DNA from: Clavelina lepadiformis
Lineage: Eukaryota; Chordata; Ascidiacea; Aplousobranchia; Clavelinidae
Direction of reading: 5' to 3'
NCBI RefSeq assembly: GCF_947623445.1
Contig: NC_135248.1
Span: forward strand, 15,385,820 to 15,449,819
Length of the DNA stretch: 64,000 nucleotides
Under the pieces are notes generated by a model. The model saw only the letters and a program-made list of their open reading frames with translations. It did no database searches and was not told the origin of the DNA. Of the stretch, positions 39,238 through 50,900 are shown one piece after another (position 1 is the stretch's first letter; each line of letters begins with the position of its first letter). The translations under genes were made by a program, and so were the position numbers.

Positions 39238-41840
39238 TTATTTGACTTCTGCTTTCCTGCCGCCTTTAAGTCTGCGGAAACTTCTCCTCAGTCTCTTTCC
39301 AAATCCACTGGATTGCTTTGAAGTCCTGAAAATAAGAAAATGACCTCGTTGAACATTTCATTTAAACGTTACTTTGGTTTAAAAGTTGAGTTTTTTTTTA
39401 TCAGAATTTTCAGTCTGGATTTCAAAGTCGCTTTTAAAATATTCAAAAATAAAAATAGCTAAAATAATTAATATAAACAGTTGAAAATATGGCAAAATTA
39501 CTTTTCATTTGGTGAAATATCAACTTTGCTTTCCTCTATTCCATCAGGCTCAGCCACCTGTAATTAAATGAATACTTTCATATTCAGTGACATGATTAAT
39601 TATTAAGCCTGGGTCATGATTGTGATGTCATAACCCACTCAAAAGTTCAATATTTAACAAGAGGGGCGGGGAAAGGTGAATGGTTAAGTGAAGATTGTTG
39701 CACAACTCTCGTTACACAAGGTCTGTTATCAGAGGAACAAAGTTCATGCAGCCGTGTTGCAAGTTGCAACATAAATAATAAGGAAAATATCACCCTGCAA
39801 GTTGTAGTACTACGTTTGTTGGTGATTTATTGATCACAAAAGCTCTTTGGAAGTGGTTCTCGCTCAATTTACTTCAACGCAATGACAACACTCACCACAC
39901 AGTTTGCGTTTTCGTCCAATTTATCCTGAAAGAAATAAACTTGAGCAGTGAGTTGGGAAGCGATGGACGGAATCTGCTTTGACCCATCGGACTCATCTCC
40001 AGTGTTGGATTGGAAGTGATGCGCCACCACGCTGTTCACTCTCGTCATTATCTACGTGCGATGAAAATGTTGTGTTGATAACCATGTTATGCCAATGTAA
40101 TGTAATTGACAATGATTTGACCGGCCTACTTACCTCCATTAACTCCAAAGTTTTCACATATTTCGCGACACAGTCCAGCAAAGCTTGAATAAACCAAGAA
40201 CCACGTTTAGTATTTCTCCACGACATATATCCTGGAAAGTATTTCAATCATCATTAATCTAAGCATCGGTTATCAACAATTTAGTAGTTTAGCAAAGTGA
40301 AACAAGGCGTAGCTGTATTGCCTGATAGAATGAAGTGATGCTAATATACCTGGGATGGTGGCACATGCAATCATGAAATCAGCTTGTGACGGCAACTTTA
40401 TAGGCGAGGGCATTCCATCGACAACATCAACATTGGGTGACATCGCATCTAGTTCAACTCCACTGTCTTTTTTGGTTCCTCTGCAAGCCTGGATAAAAAG
40501 AAAGAAGTTTTTGTTAAGCCTTCTACTACCTTATACTACTAACAACACACTTTAGCTTAGCATTGAAATTGGATTAAAGTACTAGGCATACTTGGATAAA
40601 AAAGAGTTTAGGCTTTCTGGCAAGAGTTTTACAATTTTCAGCAGTAAAAGGACTGGTAAAGTCAGTGATATGCATTGGGCCATCTTTTGCAAACACGACG
40701 TCTCCTTCATCACCGTGACTGAGAATTGCACAACCAAATGCATCGTACGGACTATGGTCTGATTCACCGACTAAACAATGAAAATAGGATGTGAAAGATT
40801 GCCAAAGATAATTAACATGTATAGTGAAGCGCTGGGAAATATTATGCTGTATGTTGGTATTTATTAATCACACTTGCCCATTTTAAGCCAGAATTTGATT
40901 TGATCTCGAGTGGCGTCGTGTACTACTCTGATGTATTCAAATCCCATCAATCGTGCAGCTTGACGCACACTGATGACATCCTGCTCTGTGCCTTTTCTTG
41001 CTGATAAATTCAACCAAGGGGCAAAATTCTAAGAATAATGAAAAACATTGATAAACTTGAACGATATATGGCTGTGATTCTGCATGCGTTTTACTTCTTG
41101 GTTAAATATAAGGAAACATCCTCTCTTTTCATGCGACATGTTGTACTCAAATTTCACTTCTTCAAATTCATTAAAGACGTGAAGTTCACCGGTAATGCTG
41201 TCCTCGTAATAATTAAACCCCATTGCATCCGTAACATCATGCCTGTCATTCGTAAAATATGATCTGTTTAAATCAGAAACGTTGTTGTGTCTCATGCAAT
41301 TTCATCAGTTTGTAGTCATTGTATAAATTGCCTGTACAAGCAATTCTATGCATGTCAGTAAAAAAGTGTATTTATTTGTGGTGGAAAATAAATCAATCCG
41401 TCATGAACATTTACAGCTTGTTAAAGCAAACTACACAAACAAATAAATTATTATTCCTGTTAAAATGAAGCAGCCAAACAGACAAACAAGGAAGCATTGA
41501 ACAATCAGGAAAGACTGACCAAGGCTTCACATAATGTAAACTGAAGCTACGTACCCAGGACCGTCTGCCTTCAACAAATCCCCAGCATATTGCACATCTG
41601 GTAGAGTTCCATTCATTATCAATCCTTAAAACCAAGCAAGATATTTACAGTTGACTTTATGAAATAAAATCGTGAATGCAGATTTTGCACATAATCTAGT
41701 AACAGTTTACAAATAACCACATACTACTATAGCCAACATACTGTACTATATACAAATGTTTATACTGTAATATAGCAACTGTATCAACCAAAATATTAAA
41801 ATCTGTTTTACAACAGACCTGCTGCGGTGACAGCTGTCAT
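39238..41840 (-). CDS. Caspase (cysteine protease)
   Basis: Aspartate-specific protease of the apoptosis/inflammation family. Exons: 41840-41819 (tentative), 41624-41555, 41263-41095, 41028-40878, 40770-40592, 40488-40350, 40231-40134, 40051-39896, 39557-39502, 39325-39238; 375 residues. If the first tiny exon is wrong, ATG at 41616 gives 365. Visible: YNMSHEKRGCFLIFNQE (p20 start), catalytic His in CAILSHGDEGDV, catalytic Cys in FFIQACRGTKKD, linker with DVVDG, a likely maturation site, and p10 substrate loop SWRNTKRGSWFIQAL. The prodomain is short, about 30 residues, without a CARD or death-effector domain, as in executioner caspases (3/6/7 type). Unusually, about 55 residues follow the usual end (QVYFF), finishing in a very basic tail (GKRLRRSFRRLKGGRK). 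The intron after 40878 uses GC rather than GT. A stop directly after exon 39557-39502 (GAAAAG then TAA) is an alternative shorter end. Confidence 0.88.
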
Positions 41841-44277
41841 TGTTGTTGTATCTTCTTCTTCTCCAAATAACTTCTTACACTTGGCTGGTAATATATTCCT
41901 CACTTAACTTATTCCTGGAACTCTCAACTTGACTCTAATCCCGAGCTCAGTCAGTTCAACTTGTATAAATACTCCCACAGGTTCCGAACAGGTGTGAGTT
42001 ATTGTGACACGATATCGGACAATAAGAGAAAGGCCAGATTTATGTTTCTGTTCGATTCAGACGCGTGACTCGTCTACTGTGGGCATAAACGGGACCATCA
42101 CGAATATCTATTTATAAAGTTTGCCCGCTTATGATTGATTGTTGAGCGTATGACAAAATGACAAACTGCGCAAAATCGAACTGGTGTTTGCACAACATGC
42201 TTTAATGCAGATTGCAGAGCAGCATAGCGCCATTAGCTGCCCTACTCGTTACTTCCACTAATCTAATCTCAAAATCATGAAAAATTACAATTTCAACAGC
42301 GCCTTCAACCACGCTCGGACCAACAGGAATTCTTTGTCGGCCATTTGTCCAATAAACAACTTCTATACAAATGACGAACTATCAGATGTCACGTCAATCA
42401 TTTTGTGTATGGAAACTTTTTCAAATTATTTTCTTCATTTGGTTTCAATCATGGGGATTTTTAGACATCTTGTAAATAAAAATAGTTCGGAATGCAACAT
42501 TTTGTGATTGTAATGTCAATTTTCCCAAAAATATCAAGCCAAAAACTTAATGATTAGTTTGTATTTCGAAAGTTTTTCATAAACAAAAGCTCTTGTAATA
42601 ACATGGTTTAACGAAGCTGAGCATGATTGCGATCACATATAAGTTTGCAGGACGTAGAGAAATAACCAAATTCTGGGCTTTAACTTCCTTTAAGCATGAT
42701 TTATGATTGAAGTTATAGATCGTAAAACCGGTATTATTAAGTTTAGTGTGTAAACAGCAACGAACTTTGTTTGTGTAAGGCTGAACGGAAAAGCGACTCG
42801 CTCGCTGTCAGCAATCGTTTAATTGTTACATAACGCCAACTCGTGGCATATGTTTGCGCTTTTTTGCCAACATGGCATCCCTTCTTCGTAAAAAAGGCAT
42901 GTGGCGACTCAGTGAAAAAAAGATCATTTCGTTGCCAAGCTTGCAAGCAATCAATCATTCGATCTTCAGATGTTAAGTCGATACCAATTTTTAATACGGA
43001 TAGGACAAGGCAACATGATTTATTAAGCTAATGGGGGTGAACTGCATTATGGTAGATGAGTGATCAATAAACATTTTTTTGTTATAATTTGCCACTATTT
43101 TTGCTGAACGTGTTTGTTTGACGCAGACCGGGATTAGTCTATGGTGTCACTGGTCACTCGTTATGATCAAAAGCTGCAGGTATTGCTGGTAGCCTATGAT
43201 ATATCTATCTTTATCTGCGATTTATTGTTGCCGTTAGCGGTTAGAGTGTCTGTCTCTTACATATGTGAGGCAGGTTCAGTTCCCAGGTTGGCGACTTTTG
43301 TAACACCTTGAGCAAGGTATGACTGTGTTAGCGATGCTTCTTTTCAGTCTGTCAGTGGTCCTGATGAACAGTTGCAGATTCAGGAAATACAAAAATATAA
43401 GATTCATAAACCGGTTAAGAAATGTATGATGTGTATCCATCAAAACATACACTAGCTCAGTAACCAGTGCTCAAGCGATTAAGAGTTATTGTTTAGTTTA
43501 AATCGTACAAAGGCTGTTCGAGTATTAAAACATGCCGATGACCTTTTACTAGAAACGAGGCAAATAACAGCTGTTATATGCAGCATATATATGTATATAT
43601 ACAGCTGATCAGCCTATTTATGTAATATTAGAATCTTAGATAGAACTTGGGTGTTATACAGTATGTATATGCGCGGCTGCGATTTTTGTCCAAAATTTGC
43701 TGGTCTATTTCCAGTTGGGATTAAAATGAGCGTGTGAAAGACCTGCCGCCCATTGCAAACTTTTAGTGTGTGGTTTAAAACTAAAAAAATTAAGACTATG
43801 AGATTAATTTAAAAATGTGATTGATATTGATTTCAATATAGGTGTTATTTTCTTCTTAATGAAATGTTAGATGCATTAAAAGGTTTTAAAGTCACAAAAT
43901 TATAATTTCATAATAATGATAAAATGTTAACTACTTGAAAATGAAATACAAACCTGTGGATGTCAATCTTTTGAGAAATGCTGCAAAGTTAAGTGGAAAA
44001 ACAAGATAAATAGTGGCTGGTATGAATATCTGCTTAATATTGTGACATCCCAGCTTTTCATATTGTCCAGGCCTGTCAGGCATTAGCGCTGATTATTTTA
44101 GGCCTAGCATACTTTTCATAAAATGGTTTGTGGTAATTCACTGCATGGGATGGAAAACACAACCATACAATATGAAGAACAGAATTTAATAGGTTGGCCC
44201 TGCACAGTATGTAACCTGTTTGTTAGTTTGCAGATCTAGTACAAGCTTAAATAACGTTTCAAGCTCAAATAATAGCT
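41841..44277. other. Region between caspase and SelW
   Basis: The two genes diverge from here. Apart from the SINE-like sequence at 43225-43345 no repeat or gene is recognised. A possible acceptor (tttgcag) ends at 44233, 45 bp before the SelW start codon, which would fit a 5' UTR intron. Confidence 0.4.
43225..43345 (+). mobile_element. tRNA-derived SINE fragment
   Basis: Carries polymerase III promoter-like boxes: A box TTAGCGGTTAGAGTG (43234-43248) and B box GGTTCAGTTCC (43273-43283), 25-40 bp apart as in tRNA genes, followed by CACCTTGAGCAAGGTA, a block seen in several invertebrate and fish SINEs. It does not fold as a complete tRNA, so a SINE head is the better reading. The 3' end is not defined. 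Confidence 0.55.
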
Positions 44278-44535
44278 ATGGGTAAAGTGAAAGTGATTGT
44301 GACGTACTGTGGGGCGTGAGGGTACGGCTCCAAGTACAACCGACTCAAGGCGGAGTTGGAAAATGAGTTCGGAGATGACGTGGAAATGGTTGGGGTTGCA
44401 ACTCCAAATGTCTCTGGTTATCTTGAAGTTGACGTCAACGGCAGGCTTGTGCACTCCAAGAAGAATGGGGATGGGTACATCGACTCCGAGGCCAAACTTC
44501 AGAAGATCATCAGAGCAGTTGAGGACGCGCTCTAA
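44278..44535 (+). CDS. SELENOW: Selenoprotein W (UGA = selenocysteine)
   Basis: Small cytosolic thioredoxin-fold protein with a redox CxxU motif. Starting at ATG 44278 the frame reads MGKVKVIVTYCGA, then TGA at 44317-44319, then GYGSKYNRLKAELENEF, ending at TAA 44533-44535: 85 residues counting selenocysteine at residue 14. Human SELENOW has [20 protein letters not shown] at the same place, and later HSKKNGDGYIDSEAKL matches human HSKKKGDGYVDTESKF. So the TGA is read as Sec, not a break. Family length is about 85-90, so the gene is complete. The coding part is a single exon, whereas the vertebrate gene has introns; a 5' UTR intron is possible. A SECIS lies 261 bp after the stop. Confidence 0.95.
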
Positions 44536-44539
44536 TAAA
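44534..44539 (+). terminator. AATAAA overlapping the SelW stop
   Basis: The stop reads CTC TAA TAA AC, so AATAAA spans 44534-44539. Use of it would make a transcript without the SECIS at 44798-44848. Whether it is used cannot be seen. Confidence 0.35.
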
Positions 44540-44797
44540 CAGCTGCTGGCCTAAGTGTTTCCGTTGCTTTGTTGCCGTATGGTTCAAATTTGATTTTTAT
44601 CGTACTATTAATTTTGCAAACGTTATTCATTTTCATCCTATCAATTGCACATTTTTGTCAGCCTGTTCTAATAAGTAGTTCACCTTTTTATTTAACCTGG
44701 CGTTTATTGCGCGTTTGATTTTCAAAGTTATAACATGGGCAAAGCAATGGCGCGCTTAGTTGCTCACGTCGTTTCTAGTTTGACTTTTTTGTTGAGT

Positions 44798-44848
44798 AAA
44801 ATTAATGACCGGCTTAATCAAAAGCTTCGATCAAGTCGTGATAATTTT
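44798..44848 (+). promoter_or_regulatory. SECIS element of SelW mRNA
   Basis: Stem-loop that recruits SBP2 and the Sec-specific elongation factor so that UGA is decoded as selenocysteine. Quartet strands ATGA (44805-44808) and TGAT (44839-44842) frame a 10-step helix: CGGCTTAATC (44810-44819) pairs with GATCAAGTCG (44829-44838) with one G-U and one A-C mismatch. The apical loop AAAAGCTTC carries the expected AA, 11 bases after the ATGA. Below, a 7-bp A/U helix (AAAATTA 44798-44804 with 44842-44848) closes the base. Form and position in the 3' UTR match known SECIS elements. Confidence 0.9.
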
Positions 44849-45040
44849 TGCTTTTCATCTGAGCTGATTAGTGAATGATGTGGCTGTTTGCATTTCATTT
44901 TATCAAGTATTTAGTTGAGGTGTGAAAATCTGTCCCTTATGCATGAAATGATGGTGATATGATAATGGAATTGTCTGTAGGTGAAAATTTATTTGCAAAA
45001 ATTAAGAAATGGTTTGTTGGAATTTAGTTCGATGGAAAAT

Positions 45041-45046
45041 AATAAA
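45041..45046 (+). terminator. Probable SelW poly(A) signal
   Basis: AATAAA 192 bp after the SECIS; use of it keeps the SECIS in the mRNA, as Sec decoding requires. Confidence 0.5.
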
Positions 45047-46353
45047 ATTCGCACAACACAGGAAGAGGATGTTCGTTATGTTTTCTTATTGTTATTACTC
45101 AGCATTTATCTAAACAAATGTTCACAAAATTATAAATTTGTAATGGAAAATGGCACCTGAAATTTAGAGATTGACCCACTTCAGTACAATAATTACTTGT
45201 TGAAATGATTATTGCGGGTGATAACATATGAGTCTCATGAGGTCATTGTCTACTTTTCTCACCCACAGATTTAATTGTTCACCTTGACAGCTTATTGTCT
45301 GATGACAGGCTTCAATTAACAGTGATCAATATTATAATGATTTGTTTTCCATTGCTATATTATAGGACCAAAGTCCTTGTTACTTTGTGAAGATGACAAT
45401 AAAGTTGTCTATCTTAATACTGAACTTCTTCAAATTGAATTCAAGAATGGTTACACAGGAATGACAGCTGTATATACTGATTATATTGAAGTTTCTTTGA
45501 ACAAATGCATTTAGACAAAACATTGGCAAGACATCCATGTTACAGCGATGATCTTAGTAGAAAATGAATGCATTGAACAGCTGTGCATAATTCACGCAAG
45601 ATAGGCAGGCGCAATATTTATGTCACGACTTAAAACGGAAGTTATCTATCATTGACGTCATGCTTCGTAAAGCAGACGTCTGAAAATAAGAATTCTATTG
45701 GATTTGTATATTATAATATCCCTTTATTATCACAAATTATTCAGGGAAAGTTTTTTCAAAATTACTTTTTACAATCATTTGTTGCAATAGCTTATATAAT
45801 GTCTAAATTTATGACAAAATGCTCATCTTGATGCTCTTGCTTGATGCAATCTTAATGCTCATATTATGCTTGATTTAACATGCTCAGTATATATAAAAAA
45901 GTAAGTATTTATAATTTAATAAAACTAAATGGAACAATATCATTGCTGAAATGATTGTGATTGGAATTGGCAAACAGATATATACGTATATGTTTATTCG
46001 TATAGATAGATTGCGGATGTTTTAATAAACCCAGCCGGCCGTTATTTTCAGGCTTTGCTTATAATTTACAACGCATCAGGCCAGTTGTGGTCGTAAATAT
46101 GTGGAATAGAAGGAGAGTAATAGACATCAAATTAAAGATTGACTGTTGCCAAGTTTAAGGGACAGGATGTGGTGGAAGTTCAAATAAGTGTTAGCCTACG
46201 ACCAAGGAACTTGATCAACTTTGCAAACGCCTAACATATGGATGCTTGTTAATCTTAATCAATTTTTAAAATTTCGAAATTTTTTTTACATAAGAAGTCA
46301 GCGTAGGGTATTCCCCACACTGTCACCTTAGTTGCGTAATACTGTGGTTATAT
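45047..46353. other. Intergenic, no gene seen
   Basis: AT-rich spacer between SelW and the LTR element. Another AATAAA lies near 45400. TGACGTCA near 45653. Nothing else recognised. Confidence 0.45.
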
Positions 46354-46648
46354 TGTAGCGGCCGTTGGGTGTTTTGTTTGTTTGTCGCTGGATGGCGCTC
46401 TCGCGATGCTCCCAGCACATGTTTATAAGCACTGTTAGTTCGTTTTACTGTCTCTTTTTCGTTTTGCACTGCCTGCGCGCAGGACATCAGTTCGATTAAA
46501 GACTTGAAGTAAGAAGGTCGTACTTGTTTTTCCTTTAATATATGAGCGAAGGTAACAAACAACTGAGTAGCAACCTTCTGAGCAAAGGAGTCAGCATCGT
46601 AACAACGCAGCATCGCAACAGCAACGTACAAGCTCTACCTTCGCCATA
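46354..46648 (+). repeat. Left LTR
   Basis: 295 bp, begins TGTAGCGGCC and ends CTTCGCCATA by comparison of the two copies. The flank on its left reads GGTTATAT. Confidence 0.8.
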
Positions 46649-47491
46649 TTTTCTGGTGACCCCGACAACCTACCTTCGCCATATATTCTGGTGACCTCCG
46701 ACTACAACTCTGAAGACATGTCTACAACCCATGCAAGGTTTGTTCATCGAGCTTTTAACTGCAAGCCACCGCGGAACGATGGTGTTGTTGAAACTTTGTT
46801 TGACCCCGGATGCGAGGGTGGCGGAGAACCAGCATGCTGAACAGTGCACGACGCGTGGAAGGTCATTCGAGAGGCCTGCGCGGTGTTCCAACACTCAGTG
46901 GTGAATGTGTGTTTGCGTTTTGTTTATTTATAAGCGTTTCCATTTGTTGTGTATTTTTTTTACGCCTACCAAGGGTAACTTGAATATTACACCAAAGATT
47001 ATTGCCCAGCTGTCATTTTGTCGTGCTTATCAAGGGCTTATTATAACCTTTGATAAAAATCCACACGATCTGGTGTTACGTATAATAGCGTTCTATTGCC
47101 GATTGTGTTATCACACTAATCTTAATGGCCCTAATTGCCATGCTTTTAACGGCACTAATTGCCATGATTTTACCGGCATTAATTGCCATGCTCTCTGACG
47201 GCGAACTCCTGTCGTGGAGAATTATTCCTTTGCATTCTTTTGTTATGGTGTACACTGTACACATAGTGGCTGTTTTTGGGAAGGTGACGTCCTTCCCGCT
47301 GCTGGCGCTACTGCCATACTCACAATTGTTCTTTTTGCACGATAGGTTGACACAGTGGCGCTGAGATAATCCCAAATTTGTAAAATGTGAGTTGTGCTTG
47401 TTAGATCTCAGTTTTGTTTTATTAGTTCGCATTATGTGTTATCCTCATCGCTTTCCGCCCTCTTATTTTCTTGCCGGGAAGGAAAGATGTA

Positions 47492-47786
47492 TGTAGCGGC
47501 CGTTGGGTGTTTTGTTTGTTTGTCGCTGGATGGCGCTCTCGCGATGCTCCCAGCACATGTTTATAAGCACTGTTAGTTCGTTTTACTGTCTCTTTTTCGT
47601 TTTGCACTGCCTGCGCGCAGGACATCAGTTCGATTAAAGACTTGAAGTAAGAAGGTCGTACTTGTTTTTCCTTTAATATATGAGCGAAGGTAACAAACAA
47701 CTGAGTAGCAACCTTCTGAGCAAAGGAGTCAGCATCGTAACAACGCAGCATCGCAACAGCAACGTACAAGCTCTACCTTCGCCATA
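47492..47786 (+). repeat. Right LTR
   Basis: Same 295 bp as 46354-46648. The flank on its right reads ATATAACC; ATAT on both sides could be a 4-bp target duplication. Confidence 0.8.
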
Positions 47787-47955
47787 ATATAACCATCGGT
47801 TTGCTGACTGTAAACAAAATAGGCTATAGCTTGCATCAGCGGATATATGATGTCGTATATGTGTGATTAGGTAAACCTGACGGTTGTTGTTGCCTTTTTA
47901 GAAAGCTATAAAGTTTCCGTATTATACTTTGCAAAATCTTCATCAAATTAAAAAT

Positions 47956-50900
47956 ATGAGTCTCTATCAAAAAGGAGTTTTCGTTATCAAGGGCTTAAGA
48001 GAGTTTACTAAGTGAGTGATGCAATGTATAAAATCAGTATTATTGAAATATTCAGTTAGCTAACTACTTTCATTTAATTTGCTTCCAGTTTATAATTAAT
48101 TTTTCCTAATTTTCCATCTCGTGCATTTCCGCTTCACACCTAGATGTGTAAGTGGACAATGGATCAATGGATAGAGAAATATCACGCCCTGTATGGAAAG
48201 TTTGTATGATATGCTGGAGATATCTTCGGTATGGTGAAGGATAAAATGTTACAGGAAACACAAATATAGCAAGTCCAGTCAAATTTTGTTTCATCTCTGG
48301 ACAGTTGTAACTTGACAATGACACAGGACAAATAAGCAGGACGAAGCCAATTGCCTTGCAGTAGAATCGGCTCCATTTATTAACAATCACTAATTCACAG
48401 TAAAAACTCATGTTCAAAGCTATTTTTCAGGGTTTCTTGAAATACTGTAGACCCTATTGAACTAAAATCAACTTTTTGCCATTCTCCCAACCTAATTGCC
48501 TATTTTTAACAATAAACTGCGTGACCTACTTACGGTGAAATAGTCAATCTCTTTATGAAAACAGGGATTAGTTGTGGTGGAAAATAGTTAGATGTAAAAC
48601 AAAGGCCCTAATTTTATCGGCATAATTCTTCCCGTGCTAAAACACAAGCTTTTCATGCTTGGATCACAACTGGCTCAATATTTCTGATTTACTTGCAAAA
48701 AGGGTCATAAAAATGTTTTACATCTTCCAGGAGCGGCTACCAGGCTGCGAGCAAATCTTTTGTGGAGTCCGATCTCAACAAAGATGCCAGCGGCCTCGTG
48801 TTTATGATCACTGGAGCCAACAGTGGCATCGGGAAAGCAGCTGCCATTGCAATAGCTAAGAAAGGTGGGGAAGTACATATGGTGTGTAGAAGCCTGGACA
48901 GGGCCAATAAAGCCAAAGATGAAATTATCGACGAAAGTAAAAACCAGGTAATTTTGTTGATGTTTATGAGTTTATCAGCCATGCTGATAAATTTTTTTTA
49001 AATGCATGTTTTAAGCTTGTGAGGTTTTGCGATATTTTCTGTTCATTGATTTGTTATTGCCTGTATTTTGCTTATGTATCTTGTTGGAGATGTGCTTGTT
49101 AATTTGCGTAATATATAGATACGATTTTGTTTGTTTGTGCAGAATGTGCACGTTCATATTCTGGATATGTCACAATCAGGGGAGGTTTACAAATTTGCTG
49201 ACTCATTCTCTGCTGATCATGGAAAATTAAACGTTCTCGTGAACAACGCCGGTTGTATGGTGCTCGAGAGAAAACTTATTGGAGAGGTTGAGACGAACTT
49301 TGCGACCAACACACTGGGAACTTACATCTTGACGAAGCAATTGACGCCTTTGCTTCTGAGATCAGAGCAACCTAGAGTGGTGAGCTTTCAAAACTGATTT
49401 CAATAAATATATTCATTAAAGTTACAAGCATGTGTGTAGAACTAGTTTTTCCATTGATGATAATTGATCCTTCTCGTAGATACAGCTACTATAATTTTTG
49501 TGGGGTTTAAGCCCTTTTTTGATATAACAATGTCTGACCATTAAACCAAGTGACAAGTTCAAAATATACATACTAGGATGTTTCATTTTTTTCACCATTT
49601 TGGAATTTAAAAAAGCTTGGGGTCTCCCTAGGCGGTATTTTGGGCACAATGAAAGAATCTAAACTTCTTTTTGATTTATGACGTCATTTTGAGGTTGCAC
49701 CCCCTTGTTGAAGTTTCAGTGGAGGTGCATTGTTCTTATTTGGCGATATCTTGGTAACCGATTGAGCTAGGGCCATTATCAAGGTGTCAAAAGATGCAGA
49801 ATGGCTGGTTTCCTATATAACAACTCAATACAGTTTAATTGCATTTTCGCTCTAGAAAAAAGTTATTTGAGAAAAACCTAAGTTTTGACATATTTTGTAT
49901 GTTGGGAACTACATTGTGATTTGCATACAAAATATGTCAAAACTTAGGTTTTTCTCAAATAACTTTTTTCTAGAGCGAAAATGCAATTAAAATGTATTGA
50001 GTTGTTATATAGGAAACCAGCCATTCTGCATCTTTTGACACCTTGATAATGGCCCTCGCTCAATCGGTTACCAAGATATCGCCAAATTAGAACAATGCAC
50101 CTCCACTGAAACTTCAACAAGGGGGTGCAACCTCAAAATGACGTCATAAATCAAAAAGAAGTTTAGATTCTTTCATTGTGCCCAAAATACCGCCTAGGGA
50201 GACCCCAAGCTTTTTTAAATTCCAAAATGGTGAAAAAATGAAACATCGTAATACATACGCCCAATCATATGAGCATTGCATAAATCAAGGATTTATGTAA
50301 TTTTTTAGTTTTCGTGGACAGCGTCTTGCAAAATATCGTCATATAAAGCATTATGGCTTATACTGATCAAATTACGGTATAGTGTGCTTTAGTGCTTGGA
50401 AACTTAGTTGACAATTTAATATTGTATTCGCCTAGATCACTGTGAGTTCCGGTGGAATGTACATCCAAAAACTTAACGCAAATGATATGCAGCTTTCAAA
50501 ACTTTCACCGTTCGATGGAGAAGTATCATACGCACAACAGAAACGACACCAGGTACCGCCATCGCACTGACAAGCAATGTTGCCAATGTTTTTTAACTAA
50601 ACAAACATTACGTGTTATAAAGTTATTGGTAGCATTGCTCAATACATTCCTTCTTTGCTTTTATTGGAGCCAGAGTTGCCACATTTTGTATTATCGTGTG
50701 CTTCAGACAACATGTTACATCATGTTTGATTATTTAATGTGAAGAAGTTCAAACATTTTGCAGGTTATCCTGACTGAGGAGTTGGCCAAACAACACCCCA
50801 ACATACATTTCTCATCAATGCATCCAGGTTGGGCCGACACACCCGCCGTGCAAAACTCGATGCCGGATTTTCATCGCCGGATGCAGGGAAAGTTTCGAAC

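Larger units (their letters stand above)
46354..47786 (+). mobile_element. Short non-autonomous LTR retroelement (fossil)
   Basis: Two direct repeats of 295 bp (46354-46648 and 47492-47786) that I read as identical flank about 840 bp. Just inside the left repeat is TGGTGACCCCGAC, starting TGG as tRNA primer-binding sites do and of a kind common in Ty3/Gypsy elements. Just inside the right repeat is a purine tract (GGGAAGGAAAGATG, about 47475-47489). The inner part is too short for gag-pol and shows no such genes, so the copy depended on others. Matching LTRs mean a young insertion. Family Ty3/Gypsy-like is inference. Confidence 0.8.

Noticed and set aside
44278-44535. SelW as a broken gene because of TGA at 44317
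   Set aside because: The TGA sits exactly at the selenocysteine position and a SECIS follows, so it is sense, not a defect.
46323-46631. 102-codon minus-strand frame, repeated at 47422-47769
   Set aside because: It lies within the LTRs and is repeated only because the LTR is; it matches no retroelement protein I recognise.
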